The translations under genes were made by a program, and so were the position numbers. A stretch of DNA of 64,000 nucleotides from Avena insularis (Eukaryota > Streptophyta > Magnoliopsida > Poales > Poaceae), in NCBI GenBank assembly GCA_023614405.1, contig CM042685.1, positions 186,902,257 to 186,966,256 of the forward strand, read 5' to 3'. The notes beneath the pieces were generated by a model that saw only the letters and a program-made list of their open reading frames with translations, was not told the DNA's origin and searched no databases. Shown here piece by piece: positions 46,533 through 59,882 of the stretch. Each line of letters starts with the position of its first letter. Position 1 is the stretch's first letter.

Positions 46533-48201
46533 TGAAGGGAATATGCCCGAGAGGCAATAATAAAGTGGTTATTATCATATTCCTTATTTATGATAAATGT
46601 TTATTTTACATGCTATAATTGTATTAATACGGAAATGTTAATACATGTGTGTTTAATAAACAAAAAGGAAGTTCCTAGTTATGCCTCTCTTATAAACTAG
46701 CTCGTTGATTAACATGATGATCAAAGTTTCCTGATCATGGACATTGGATGTTGTTAATAACGAGGTCACAACATTAGTGTAATGATGTGATGAACATTCA
46801 TACGAAGTATAGCATTACGATCAAAGTCATTGAGTTTATATTTCTATAACAACTTACGAAGTGATCCTAATCCTTAGACCATGAGATCATGTCAATCACT
46901 AACACCGGAAGAGTTTCTCGATGACATCAAACGTCACACCGTAACTGGGTGATTATAAAGATGGCTTCAGAACTACTAAAGTGTTACGTTGATACCCATG
47001 GATCGATAGTGGAATTTGTTCATCCCGATGACGGATAGATATGCTCTGGGCCCTCTCGGTGATATCACATTGATTAGCTTGCAAGCAAGTGATTTGATCA
47101 CTAGAATGTTATATCACGGGAACAAGAAAAGAGTGTATGTCGGTAACGAGATCAAACTAGGTATGGAGATACCGATGATCGAATCTCGGACATGTAATAT
47201 ATCGTGAAACAAAGGGATTAAGATACTAGCATAAAAGGTTCACACGATCACAGAAGTCATCGTTGAATGTGTGGAGTCGATATGGATCTCCAGGTCCGCT
47301 CGATTATTGATCGGAGAAGGGTCTCGATCATGTCCGCATTATTATTCGCGAACCATAGGGTGACACACTTAAGGGATACCGACACCATTGAACAAATGAT
47401 ATGCTAGAAAAAGAAAAGGAAAGCGAGGAATTTATTTCACTAGACACGGAACTATTTGGTTGAAATTGCTGAAACTGGTTCTGCATGTGAAATGGAATAC
47501 TAGCAAGGGGTTTTATGTGAATGTTTGTTAATTAAAGTAATTAACAAAATTCTGAATAAATAAATGAAAGAGTTTTATTTAAATGAGAGCTTGCATTAAA
47601 TTTGGTGGAAATTTAATGCATGTGAGTGGATTTTTGAGTGGAGGCTTTTTAATGGGAGTGGAGGCTTTTCATTTTGAGTGGGATCTCCACCCACATGAAT
47701 GTGGAAGAGGTGGGGGGAGCCCCCATGGCTGGGCGCCATGCCCCTTGGGTTCCCCCCTCTCCTCCTCTCAAAACACACCTCCTCGCGAAGGATCTCTCTC
47801 CCCCCTTTAGAATTTCCCCATGGTCTCGGATCAGCGAGATACATGTTCCCAGTGGCTTTTTCTGGAAGGATTTGTTGCTTCCTCTACTTCGCTGGAGCGA
47901 GGGTGTGGAGGTTGTCGGGGTACCCGTACGTGTGTGCGATCACGGATGCACCACTGCTTTGAGGTGCTGGACTTGATCGTGCTGGACCGGCTGGACCAGA
48001 CGGACTTCATCATGATCTTGAGATCGGAAAGCGTTCGTCTACATCATCCATGAGTACAACCTCATGAACGCTATTCGTTCTTCGAGGGTATGTATTCTAT
48101 GGATGTATATCCACCCGTTGCTTGTATCTAGTAGATAGATCTTGGTACATAGATGTTCCCATCGTAGGATTTTTTTTGTTTTCTATGCTGCAAACCCTTT
48201 A
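46533..48201 (+). repeat. Copia-2 5' LTR (1669 bp), TATA box deleted
   Basis: Starts TGAAGGGAATATGCCC, ends AACCCTTTA. At 47751-47770 it reads TTCCCCCCTCTCCTCCTCTC, where the 3' LTR has an extra 22 bp including CTATAAAAT. The deletion lies between copies of CCCCCCTCTCC. Open frames at 47583-48053 are LTR frames and recur in the 3' LTR. Confidence 0.92.
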
Positions 48202-50760
48202 GTGGTATCAGAGCCGGATCTATGCGTAGATACTTTGCACGGATAGTACACATATGAGTATGTGGGCGATGATGATCATTTTATTGCTTCTTAGTTGTAC
48301 TTTGGATATTGGTGGCATAGTGGGATGAAGCAGCCCGGACAAACTTTACATGTCCTCGCACATGAGACCTGTTACACGCTTGACATGCAACTAGTTTTGC
48401 ATAAGTGGCTAGCGGGTGTCTGTCTCTCCTACTATAGTCAATATCTAATTTGCAACGAGTTTTCAACAATTTGGTTATCCTCGTTGTGGTTCATGTTCGT
48501 AGGTAAGAACGGTTCTATCTTCGAAAGCCCTAAGCCATGTAAAACTTGCAATGGATAAATTAGAGGCGTCTAGTTTAGATTGTTGCTGGGCTAGTGTTAT
48601 GATATGGTGATGTTGTAAGTAGAATTATGAGATGATACTCTTACAACACGCATAACGTGTAGGTTTCATAGACCTTGGCCTTACACATAGAGGTATGATA
48701 GTGATCATACCACGGTGCACGTGATGGAGATCATATGCGGGAACCATATCATTCCACTAATAAACATGTGATGTTTGATAGCATCTTATATTGCTTGTTT
48801 GGCGTTTTATTAGCATAATAAGATGATCCCTCATTTAGATATCAAGATAAAAATGTGTTCTTCCTTAAGTATGCACCGACAATGTTTCGTCGCTTCAAGA
48901 CATCACGTGATGATCGGGTGTACTTGAATCCACGAGCATATCTCAGGTGTAAGACAGTTACACACGCGAATACTAAGGTTCTTACTTGGCGAGCCTAGCA
49001 TGTATAGACATGGCCTCGGAACACGGACCGAAAGGTTAAGCATGAGTCATATATTATATATGATGCCCATTTGATGCTCGCCTTTGAAGCTACACCGACT
49101 CACGTGATGATCGGACTTGGTGTAGTGGATTTGGTTCATGTAATCACCAAAAAGACACGAGGGATGTCGTTTTTGAGTGGGAGTTCATTTCTAATTTGGA
49201 TTAGTAGAACTCAATTTATCATAAATTAAATCAAAGTGAATTTGCATAATTTGTTGTAGTCCTTGGCATTCGTTCACCACCTTATGCATAGTTGTAATTG
49301 AGATAATAGAACTATAGAATTCTGGATATATACTTTACGAACTGGTATCGTATTGTGTTGAGTGTCAATATAAAGTTTAAAGTCCTATTGCAAACTTTCA
49401 GCAAAATTCTATTTACTCCGTGAAATTTAATAATTGGTATTAAATTGAGAGTAAAATTCCAGTGTTAGTATCTTAAGTATCATGTTTGCCTCCATGATTC
49501 TTGATTATTTTTAAATATCAAGGTTGTCTAGGAGCTAAAAGAATTGTTTCAGAAACCATCATGTGTGACAGATATAACGATATCTGAAACAATGTTTTGG
49601 TTGCAATATGATAGAGTATAATATATGATCTCATATTGGATGAGAATTTACAAAGGTTGGAGATGCTAGACATCCTAATCATCCAAAAGGGTTTTGGAAA
49701 GTAATGTTATACTCACGATTCACCTTTATAAGCTACAGTAGCTTGATCATGAAAGTCGTCATGATAAGGATGAATAGAAGATGTATGTAAAGTGTTTACT
49801 ACACTAAAAGATTACTAAAGAATAGATTTTGAAAGAATACCGATCATTTTGATGATGGTGATCTACTTCAAATGCAAGTCCAAAGGTATTATTATTTGAA
49901 TATACACGCTTTGGACTATGTGTCATGTATATGGCGCCACTGTTGATGTTGATAAATTCTTTAAAAAAGGAAAAGGAAATGCTGAAAGAGAATCTATAAA
50001 ATATATTTGGCAGAAAAGAAAACATTGGAAATATCCAATTTACGTATATGGATGATATACATGTTATGGTTGTATTCTTTGCTTGTTAAACAATGTGGTT
50101 CTTGGGTATTGGATACCGAATTGGTTGGTATGAAATTTCATACAGAACGATGCAATTCATGAACCACAATGGCCTAAATAACTAGCAAGAGAATGTGTGA
50201 TGATGTTCATCGAAAACAAACAAACCGTTGTTTGTATTTCTCGTTGACATCAAAGCTTGACTTGAAGATTTGTTTTAATAATTGTTATTTAAATCAGGTA
50301 TTATGAGAACAAAGGTTGTTCAAATAATTACCGTATTCCATATAAGATGGATGATTTGCAAATCTAGTTGGAGAAATCACATCCATAAAACCTAATGCTA
50401 AAATGTCGCAAGACAAATGATTGAAAGATCACTTACGAATTGACATCGCCATTTAAATTATATTGGAAAGAAAACATGAAGAATCTCCATTTTCATGGAT
50501 TTTTGTAGTGTTTGATTTGATCAAGTGACGCTTGTGAGACTTTCCTCGGGATAATTAAAACTTCGTTTAAAGGCCAAAGAAGAACAAACGACTAAATTAT
50601 TGGAATTTATACATATCGATGTATGTGTAGTCGTAAGCGATGAGTTTCAACTTCATATGCTTTCTCTGGAAATTTAAGTGAATGTTCACTTAATGAGAAA
50701 GAAGTATGAAATATTTAAAAACGTTCAAAGAATTTCAAGATGAAGTGAAAATCATTGTGA

Positions 50761-50878
50761 CAAGAAAATAAATGGTTTATGATTTTATCGTAAGGGATTT
50801 ATTTGAGTTACAAGTGTAACAAGAAAATAAATGAATTATGATTTTATCATAAAGGGATTTATTTGAGTTGCAAGTTTA
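50761..50878 (+). repeat. Tandem duplication in copia-2 (~59 bp x 2)
   Basis: AAGAAAATAAATG...GGGATTTATTTGAGTT occurs twice in direct succession with a few changes. A late duplication inside decayed pol. Confidence 0.8.
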
Positions 50879-52318
50879 GCAAAACATCTAGATTTACATA
50901 TCCCGAAACACCATAGGAATATGGAGTGTTTGAGATTTGTAATGAAACCTTGTTTGACATGGTTGGATCAAAGGTGTTATTGATAAAACTGCCATTATGT
51001 TTTAAAAAGATTAAAGCTTTAGAGACTTCCGCTTTTTACACTGAAAAGAGCTCCATCTTGATCCGTTGAAATGACACCATATGAGTTATGGTTTGGGGTA
51101 AAACCCAAGTTGTCATTTCTTAAATTTTGGTATGCTAAACATAAGTAAGATGTTTACAACCAAAGTCGGATGAGCATGTCTTTGTAGGTTATTTAAAATA
51201 ACAATTGGTTATTCCTCCATAACACCAAGGACAAAAGGGTTTGTCGCTTGAAACGTGAAGTTTCTTGGAGAAGGAATTTTTTGTAAAAGTTAAGTGGGAG
51301 GACAATAGAACTTTGATAAGGTTAACGAACCTTAGCTAAATGTGTTGAGTTGCGCAGCGCCGAAAATCGTTCCGAAGGCTGCCATAATGCTCATACCTTA
51401 TGTGCCTCAAAGGTTGTGGTCACGGAGATCTAAGTTCTTATTGAACCAAGTGGGTCGGTTAAACAATCAAATGCTAAGATTTGAGAGTAAATCATTATTG
51501 TCTGACAATGATGATGAACCGACTACATGCAAAGAAGCGATGATGGGCCCTGACTCCGTCAAATGGCTTGAAGCCATAAAATCCGTGATAGTTCCATACA
51601 CGAGAAATCAAGTTTTGAACTTGGAAGACCCTCCAGAAAGGTGTAAAAACCTATCGGTCGTATTTCGATCTATAAAGAAACAGACATGGATGTTTCACAT
51701 CTATGAAATAGTCGACATGTCGTAAAGTATTTTATGACAATGTTCAAGGAGTTGACTATGACAAGATTTGATCTTTCATAGCGATATTTAGTCTAGACGG
51801 ATTAAAGTAGCAACCACTACATATAATTTGGTATATGGTAGATGAATAAACAAAACAAAGTTCTTCTAATAGAATGGTTACCTAGGACGTGTACATGACA
51901 CGGTCCAAAGGGTTTTGTTAAATTCAAAGGATGCTAAAAAGGGCATGCAAACTTCAATGGTTGAAGTAAGCATCGCGGAGTTGGAATCTTCACCTTAATG
52001 AAAAGGAGTTTTCATCAGGAGACGATGAAGATGCTTGCATTTGCAAGAAATTAAGTGGGAGCGCTGAGACATATTTCTAATATATTATGTGGAGGACATC
52101 TTGTTGATTAGAAATGTTGTATCTTTTATTGACAAAGGTTAAGAATTTAATTTTGATGAAATACTTAGGCAAAACCCGAATATTTAGCGTGAATGTCTAT
52201 AGTGGATAGACTGTGACGCCAATATGGTTGTGCCAAACGTACATATATGAGATATTGAAGGAGTTCAATATAGAAACGACAAGAAACAGTTCTTGTCGCA
52301 TGGAAAAGGAATTGAATC

Positions 52319-52388
52319 AAGATTCAAGTGTATCGACACTTGATAAGTGAAACAAGATTCAAGTGCTTTGACACTTGATGAGTGAAAT
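52319..52388 (+). repeat. Tandem duplication in copia-2 (~35 bp x 2)
   Basis: AAGATTCAAGTG...ACACTTGATnAGTGAAA twice. The first copy contains the perfect inverted repeat TCAAGTGT/ACACTTGA. Confidence 0.75.
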
Positions 52389-53107
52389 CACGAGAATGTT
52401 TTGATCAATCATACCATGATATGTACACATCCAGATATGTCCTATGCTCTAAGTGTTATGAGCATATAACATAATGAATCATAAAATGATCATTGGACTA
52501 TAGTAAGGATATTCTTATGATCTTTTGGAAGAACTAAGAATATATTTGTGTAGAGGTGACAAACAATTACAAATAGTTCATTGTAAAGCGTTACATTGAT
52601 ACTAGTTTTGTCGCAAGATACAAATTAAGTTTATCTCAATTTAAACTATGAGTGGCACAATGTAATGGAAAGGAGATTCCATGATGGATTTGGAAGAGTT
52701 CCAAAGTTAAGACATTGTGACGAATACTACAACAAAAGGCTAAGTATATGACTGCTATGGTAGCAGCAAAGGAGGGAATTTGTGTCAAGTAGTTTGTTAT
52801 CAAACTAAGGTGTGGTTCGCAATGGGCTAACACTAAAGATATATTGTATGACAATAGTATCGACGTGTTTTAAACCCCAAGGAACTAAAGGTCTCACAGA
52901 AAGACCAAATTTATACAATGCCATCTCATTGGAGAATGAGTGATGCGTGAAGACGCAAAGACATGCAAATACACATGGACCTGAAAGTGTCAGATCCGTA
53001 GATTATGTTAACCACTTCAGTTGCGTATTTGGAACACCAGAAAGCCATATGTGTTCAATACACAAAGTTTTCAAACTAGATTATTGTCTCTAGTGCAAGT
53101 GGGAGAC

Positions 53108-54783
53108 TGAAGGGAATATGCCCGAGAGGCAATAATAAATTGGTTATTATCGTATTCCTTATTTATGATAAATGTTTATTTTACATGCTATAATTGTATT
53201 AATACGGAAACGTTAATACATGTGTGTTTAATAAACAAAAAGGAAGTTCCTAGTTATGCCTCTCTTATAAACTAGCTCGTTGATTAACATGATGATCAAA
53301 GTTTCCTGATCATGGACATTGGATGTTGTTAATAACGAGGTCACAACATTAGTGTAATGATGTGATGAACATTCATCCGAAGTATAGCATTACGATCAAA
53401 GTCATTGAGTTTATATTGCTATAACAACTTACGAAGTGATCCTAATCCTTAGACCATGAGATCATGTCAATCACTAACACCGGAAGAGTTTCTCGATGTC
53501 ATCAAACGTCACACCGTAACTGGGTGATTATAAAGATGGCTTCAGAACTACTAAAGTGTTATGTTGAGACCCATGGATCGAGAGTGGAATTTGTTCATCC
53601 GATGACGGATAGATATGCTCTGGGCCCTCTCGGTGATATCACATTGATTAGCTTGCAAGCAAGTGATTTGATCACTAGAATGTTATATCAAAGCGAGAAA
53701 AGAGTGCATGTCGATAGCTTGAGATCAAACTAGGTATGGAGATACCGATGATCGAATCTTGGACATGTAATATATCGTGAAACAAAGGGATTAAGATACT
53801 AAGCGATCACGAAGTCATCGTTGAATGTGTGAGAATCGATATGGATCTCGTGTCCCATCGATTATTGATCGGAGAAGGGTCTCGATCATGTCCGCATTAT
53901 TCGCGAACCGTAGGGTGACACACTTAAGTGATACCGACACCCTTCGGAGCAAATGATATGCCAGAAAAAGAAAAGGAAAGCACAGGAATTTATTTCACTA
54001 GACACCGGAACTGTTTCGGTTGAAATTGCTGAAACTGGTTCTGCATGTAAAATGGAATACTAGCAAGGGGTTTTATGTGAATGTTTGTTAATTAAAGTAA
54101 TTAACAAAATTCTGAATAAATAAATAAAAGAGTTTTATTTAAATGAGAGCTTGCATTAAATTTGGTGTAAATTTAATGCATGTGAGTGGATTTTTGAGTG
54201 GAGGCTTTTTAATGGGAGTGGAGGCTTTTCATTTTGAGTGGGAGCTCCACCCACATGAATGTGGAAGAGGTGGGGGCAGCCCCCATGGCTGGGCTCCATG
54301 CCCCTTGGGTGCCCCCCTCTCCCCTATAAAATGCCCCCCTCTCCTCCTCTCAAAACACACCTCCTCGCGAAGGATCTCTCTCCCCCCTTTAGAATTTCCC
54401 CATGGTCTCGGATCAGCGAGATACATGTTCCCGGTGGCTTTTTCTGGAAGGATTTATTGCTTCCGCTGCTTCGCTGGAGCGAAGGTGCGGAGGTTGTCGG
54501 GGTACCCGTACGTGTGTGCGATCACGGATGCACCACTGCTTTGAGGTGCTGGACTTGATCGTGCTGGACCGGCTGGACAAGACGGACTTCATCACGATCT
54601 TGAGATCGGCAAGCGTTCGTCTACATCATCCACGAGTACAACCTCGTTAACGCTATTCGGTCTTCGAGGGTATGTATTCTATGGATGTATATCCACCCGT
54701 TTCTTGTATCTAGTAGATAGATCTTGGTACATAGATGTTCCCATCGTAGGAAAAATTTTGTTTTCTATGCTGCGAACCCTTCA
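53108..54783 (+). repeat. Copia-2 3' LTR (1676 bp)
   Basis: Starts TGAAGGGAATATGCCC after the PPT, ends AACCCTTCA before GGACA. Retains the TATA box CTATAAAAT (54324-54332) that the 5' LTR lacks. Confidence 0.93.
54324..54332 (+). promoter_or_regulatory. TATA box in copia-2 3' LTR
   Basis: CTATAAAAT between two copies of a CCCCCCTCTCC word. It is missing from the 5' LTR. It would direct transcription rightwards into element G/E sequence. Confidence 0.6.
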
Positions 54784-54947
54784 GGACATCCAATAGTTTC
54801 CACTGGAAGTCCATTTCTATCAACAAATTCTCTTGATATGAATGAATGCGATGCGCCAGTATAAAAAAGAACAAGTGCTGGAACATAATTGAGTTTGAAC
54901 TTACCAGCCACAGCATCAGGTTCTTCATATATTTCTTCCACATTGAT
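54784..54947 (-). pseudogene. G protease, catalytic part
   Basis: The minus strand reads ALVLFYTGASHSFIS, where the usual Asp of the D(T/S)GA active site is Tyr (codon at 54861-54863), so this protease is dead. Continues the protease of 46212-46532 across copia-2. Its N-terminal side is cut by E at 54948. Confidence 0.85.
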
Positions 54948-57900
54948 TGTCACATCCCAAGATTTTCCAAATCTTGTAATGTGAAAAATAAAATAAACAA
55001 AATAAATTATTGTTGAATTTTAGGGTGAAAAGAAACTTTTGTTTCTAAATGGAAACTTAAAATCCAATCTTGAACAAACTTTGGTTAACATTTGAATCCA
55101 ACTAAATTCAAATCAAGTGGAATGCATTCCTCAATGAATGTATCTTGAAATTTAAACACTTGGAAAATAAAACCAAACCCTAAACCCTAATGGAATAAAA
55201 ATCATTTCCAAGTTATCTCCAAGCCTATGGATTTGATCCATATAAAAATTGGTCAACAAACATTTGAAAATGATCAACAAAGACAAATAGAAATATCATA
55301 AAACCATAGAAATTGGTTTCACTTAATTTGGAGCCATAAATAAAATCTTATGAATATAATAAAATAAGGAAATTAAATTTCCAAAGCTAATAAAGAACCT
55401 TTCTATAAATCCATACCAAATGGTGAGCAAATAATCCTAAAGATATTTAAAAGTATAAATAAATATCAAATAAGATTTTACAAATTGGAATCACCAAGTT
55501 TGGATCTATAAATAAAAAGATATGGATTTTATAAGGTGAAGAAAGAAATATTAAATAAGGATTATTTAAATACCAAATTAAATCTTGGCCTAATCTATTA
55601 AGCAAATGGAATGAATAGAATCCAAATCCAAATAAAATAAAAGGATAAAGAATTTCCAAAATAAAATAAAAATGGCATTAACCATTCTATCCCTATTTTA
55701 ATAAAGACAAATCTTTAATAAGAATAACTATATAATTCATGGGAAAATAATATTTGGAATTTACCCAAGTGGAGTAAAAAGTTATTTAATTAACTTAATT
55801 AAGATTAAATAAATCTTCCAAATAAACTTTAGGGAATTAGAACTATATTTAAATTCCATTGGAATTAAAACAAATACCCAATTCAAATGATTTATGAATC
55901 ATATTAAATACTTTCCAAATAATTCAAGATGAATTATTTCACACCCTATTAATTAAATAAAAACCCCCAAAAGAGTAAAGTTTTATTCAAAAATTGACTT
56001 CAAATTATATTACTAATCAGTATTTAAACCTACACAAATTTTAGCAAAGGTTTGAATTAAAATTGATGTTTGAATTGATTAATCAAAATCAAAACAGAAT
56101 ATTAGCAAAGGAAAAAAGAAAAACAATCTGAATAAAAAAATGAAAACAGACTCGACCCAGTCAGCTAGCCCAACAAGGCCCAGTTAGCCCATCTACCCAC
56201 CCCGCGAGAAAAACTATTCGCACCATTGCCTGCACCCACTGAGCAACTGACCGATGGACCCACCCCCACACTCTCTCTCTCGCTGCCACACGACCCCACC
56301 GCCACATCATCATCTTCCTCACCCGCTGACCCCGCCCCTCACCTCGCCGGCCATTGCAAACGTTTAAGGATCGAATCAATTCGCGTTAATGCCGCAATAA
56401 AACCTCTCCGCGACCATGCTCCCTTAAACGCCTCCCTCTTCTCCCTCTTTTCCCCCAAACGCCACCCCACCGGAGCCCTCAGGCTGCCCGTATTGCTCAT
56501 GTGACCCCTGCCTCGGCGAACATCCATGGCGATTCCGCCATCCCACGCCCTTGCTCCACAGCACACGAACTTGTTCCCCCTCTCCTGGCGGACCTTCCCG
56601 TATCGTCAGCTCGCCCGCGCGTGCCCTGCAAGCTCGACAACGTCTCCGCCAGAGCAGCGCCACCGTCTGCCTCCGCTCCGACGAGCACTACCGGTGAGAC
56701 CAAACCCCCCTTGCTATCCTTTTGATGCACACATGTCCGTGACTCGCGTACGAAGCTAACCTCATCTTCCGTTTGCTCCCTCGTGCACCGTAGCATCGCC
56801 CTCGATGACGACTGACCGAACCCGACGCCTTCGCGAACTCCGGCGAACAATCGCCAGCACCTGCGAGCGCCCCTTCGTCTACAACCAGCACGTCGAGCTT
56901 CCCCACATCACTGCGATCACGGTGAGCCATCCCTCTCCCTTCTTGCTTCCTGCATCGCCGGTGACACCTGTCGACCGCACGCCGCCGCATCGTCATCGCC
57001 GGGTTCACAGCAAGCGCCTTGTAGCCGTCCGATCATGATCTGACGATTAGGATAGAAACTAACCCGAAGGGGTATCGAGCGATATGAGCCACGCGATTAA
57101 ACTTAGATCCAACGGTTGTTGTCTGTCGATCCAACTGAAGCGGTACCGACGAGTAATATCACGCTACGTGTCCCTGCTGGTTTGATTTAAAACAGAATTG
57201 TTCTATTAGATGTGCCAATTTGAAAAATCCATAACTTTCAAACCACACGTCCAAATTTTGCAAATTTTATATCAATGGAATCAGAAAGACAAGTAATTTC
57301 GGACCATGAACTTCGTTTAGTAAAAAGCTTCTGTTAAATTGATTGTTTTTGCAGAAACTTGTGTATGCATGTTTAGAATGTAAAAATTGTTCTAAAATGA
57401 TTTTTGAGATAAAATCTTTGCAAATGGTTTGTTTTGAACCTACTGACCATAGGAATAAATTTGTGGTTTCAAAAACTTATTTGGTGAAGTAAAAGAATAA
57501 ACCTTTGATTTAAACCAATTCTAGTCAAATAAAAATAATGTTTATTTATTAAAAGGATTTTGGAGAAAAACCTTTGGGAAATGTTTTGGAATAAACTCTC
57601 TGACCCCAAACACCAAGTTTTATGATTTGAAAATGTATTTGGTGAACCCTATAAAATTATTACTTTGCTAAAGACATTTTCAACCACATAAAATAATGAC
57701 TTGGTCTAAAAATGGTTTATGAAGTGAAATCTTTTGCAAATGATTTTTCCACTTTATAAAATGATCATTAGGTGTTTTCAAATGTTTATAACCTATTGGA
57801 AACCACTTTTACAAATAAAACAATCTTTTGCAAGTTTGCATGCATTGTTTTGTTTCTATTATTTTATGTGATGTTGCTTGAATGGTAGATTGAAATATTG

Positions 57901-59228
57901 TTTACTTGATTGAATTGTAGTGATTTGAAGTGTGTGAACATTGCAATGATAAAGGAGTGAACTTATACTCTCTACCAAAAAGGCAAGTGATGCTTCACAC
58001 TTTTGTCCCATTATTTTCACTATGCATTAGTGATATTTCTAAGTAGGACTTGCATGGAATTTTTGCTAAGTATAAACTATGCCATGGGAAATCCTAGTAG
58101 ATGAAACCTTAGTAGAAATTTCCTAAGTTAAGATTCCTACTACTATAATGCTTAGCTTAGCTAGTAGAAAACAAGGGTGGAATATATATTCATACTATGG
58201 AATATTTCCATGTCAAGGACTTGTGTTTTGTTTAATAAAACAACTAAGTGAATGAATCACCTGGGTGGAATGGAAGGAACGGTTTGTGTTGAGTGGTTAC
58301 ACTAGGCCAGGGGACTGGTGAACCTTGTGTATCACACTTGTGGAATGCCACCCAGGAACAAAGAGATTTGAGATGTCAAATGTTGAGAAGCTTCAAGTGC
58401 AGCCACTTGGCATTATGGGCTCTGCCTGGATCATATAGGTTGCAGTAACTTAGCCAAATGGACAGTTGGTGGTAGGGGTTTGATAGGTTGGAGCGCGTCC
58501 ATTCTGGTCTAAGGGAAGGCTTCTGAAAGATCTTGTCTTGGTGAAACCAAGTCTTGTGGGGAAAGTGCACCACCTATGCAGAGTGTAAAATCTAAGTACT
58601 TAGCCATGTCCCTGGCAAAGGACAATTTGAGCATCAAGACATGGAAGCTATCAAGAATCTCCTCATCCCAATTTCTAAGTTAAAAACTTGTGGGTGAACA
58701 AGGGTTGAAAGGATCACCAATTTCTATTGGGAGATGCCTTGGGAAAGATTTTGTCAAGCAAAAACTTAGTGTTTTCAAATGATAAGGAAAATCTATTTTG
58801 AGCAAAGCAAGCCTAAGCTCCACTTAGCCAAATGCATATAGATGATATACTCCACTATACTACCATAGTATCACTTGCCAATACAATTCAAATGTATTGA
58901 CCCTTGTGGCTGTAACTTGTTATGTTGCAGGTTTGTTTGATATTAGTGAAGTTTAATGATTAGGATTACAAGTCTACAACCAACATGTCTGCCTGTGGCA
59001 CTTTGAAGATGAAGGACCCCATACTATTGTTATATTCTGCTGCATTGTAATGAGATAGCCAAATGAGCTATGTAAGATGTAATAAATTATTTTATTCCTG
59101 GTTATAAAGTTGTATTATGACCTTTGTTTCTTGATATTACATCTTAACTGTGGATGCTAGCTATTGATCCAGGGACTAGCATTGTAAACACATGGATCTC
59201 TACCTTTTTAAAGGTTGGGAACCTTACA
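54948..59228 (+). repeat. 5' LTR of element E (4281 bp)
   Basis: Starts TGTCACATCCCAAG, ends GGGAACCTTACA. GC-rich island about 56150-57030, GGTACC at 57142-57147 and a CACGT-type word at about 57161-57170, and the conserved block at 58557-58633. Compared with the 3' LTR it lacks ~105-110 bp near 55965. Frames on both strands in the island (56161-57038) recur shifted in the other LTR and are not considered genes. 57040-58550 and 58640-59228 are AT-rich R/U5-type sequence without genes. Confidence 0.87.
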
Positions 59229-59230
59229 GA

Positions 59231-59242
59231 TGGTATCAGAGC
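59231..59242 (+). other. PBS of element E
   Basis: TGGTATCAGAGC two bases after the LTR end. It matches the initiator Met-tRNA 3' end as in most plant LTR elements. Confidence 0.9.
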
Positions 59243-59882
59243 ATTGTGTTGCCTGTAGGATTTGTAACTCTAGGATTGGACAAAACCCATTAGAAAAATA
59301 GGAGTTGTATTTGTTTTAAAACTTATTTACAAACAATCTTTTAAACTATTTCCTCAACCATTTTTGGTTTTGATTCTACATCTCTTCTATTTCAAACTTG
59401 ATGGATAAAGCCTTCTCCATGGCCAAAGACTTCACCATGAGCAAATGACTTCATCAACTCTAATGACTTCAACATATTCAAGTGATTTCAACCTTATTCT
59501 CAACAAAGACTTCAACTTAGATATCACTAAGGACTACAAGTGAGACAAGAAATATTGCTCAAGACTTGAAGACTAAGGAGACACAACTTAGGAGGAATCA
59601 TCATCACCTTTGAAGTTTTTGTGACCAAGAATTTTCCCAAGGAAACCATGATCTCATTCAAGAAGAATCAAAGGATGGAAAGATCTCAAGTGAACCCTAT
59701 AGTTGGACCACCATGTTTAGTCTAAATTAAACACACCAAATTATGTGGTGTAACAAAAATATTTTTTGCCTAAAAATATGCTTGAAACTTGTTGTTTGAG
59801 TGGAATGTTTGTTTGTGATTGCTTGCACATTGCTTGAGTGAATTGTGATGTGTGTGATTAGAATTATTCCCATAGAAATGTT
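59243..59882 (+). other. Leader of element E
   Basis: 640 bp, AT-rich, with repeated GACTTCA words (59420-59520). No supported ORF before the zinc-knuckle gene. Confidence 0.6.

Larger units (their letters stand above)
48202..53107 (+). pseudogene. Copia-2 internal region: PBS, leader and pol relics
   Basis: PBS TGGTATCAGAGCC at 48203-48215. The leader matches that of copia-1 (GTGATGATCGGGTG, GCATAATAAGATGATCCC). I find no readable gag. Pol is visible as scattered relics: the integrase C-terminal stretch (about 51050-51130, ATGACACCATATGAGTTATG), RT start (about 51540-51600), and an RT active-site relic near 52085 where TATGTGGAGGAC gives YVED instead of YVDD. The longest frame is 127 codons (51342-51725). 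Two local tandem duplications lie at 50761-50878 and 52319-52388. PPT AGTGGGAGAC at 53098-53107. Confidence 0.85.
46533..54783 (+). mobile_element. Copia-2: decayed Angela/WIS-type element
   Basis: 8.25 kb with 1.67-kb LTRs, PBS, PPT and TSD GGACA. The LTR starts are very similar: I count about nine substitutions over ~490 bp. Yet the internal region holds only relics of pol and no long ORF. It entered the protease region of G. Confidence 0.92.
43314..54947 (-). mobile_element. Element G internal region: chromovirus-type gypsy pol, split by copia-2 and E
   Basis: G DNA is 43314-46532 and 54784-54947. The rest is copia-2 (46533-54783). In minus sense the order is protease, RT, RNase H, integrase, chromodomain, then hairpin, PPT and 3' LTR, the Ty3/gypsy order. 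Gag and the 5' LTR must lie beyond element E, outside the window. It is defective because of three in-frame stops and at least two frameshifts. Confidence 0.85.

Noticed and set aside
47583..48053. Cluster of ORFs in the copia-2 LTR (again at 54143-54650)
   Set aside because: These are leader/U5 sequences of the LTR. Frames differ between the two copies because of the 22-bp deletion. No conserved product.
55175..55190. AAACCCTAAACCCTAA, plant telomere-like repeat (also 61258-61273)
   Set aside because: Only two units, and present at the same place in both LTRs of E, so it is part of the LTR and not an interstitial telomere.
59231..59242. TGGTATCAGAGC words as tRNA gene fragments
   Set aside because: They sit exactly at LTR ends (also 11929-11940 reversed, 48203-48214), which identifies them as primer binding sites. 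No cloverleaf surrounds them.
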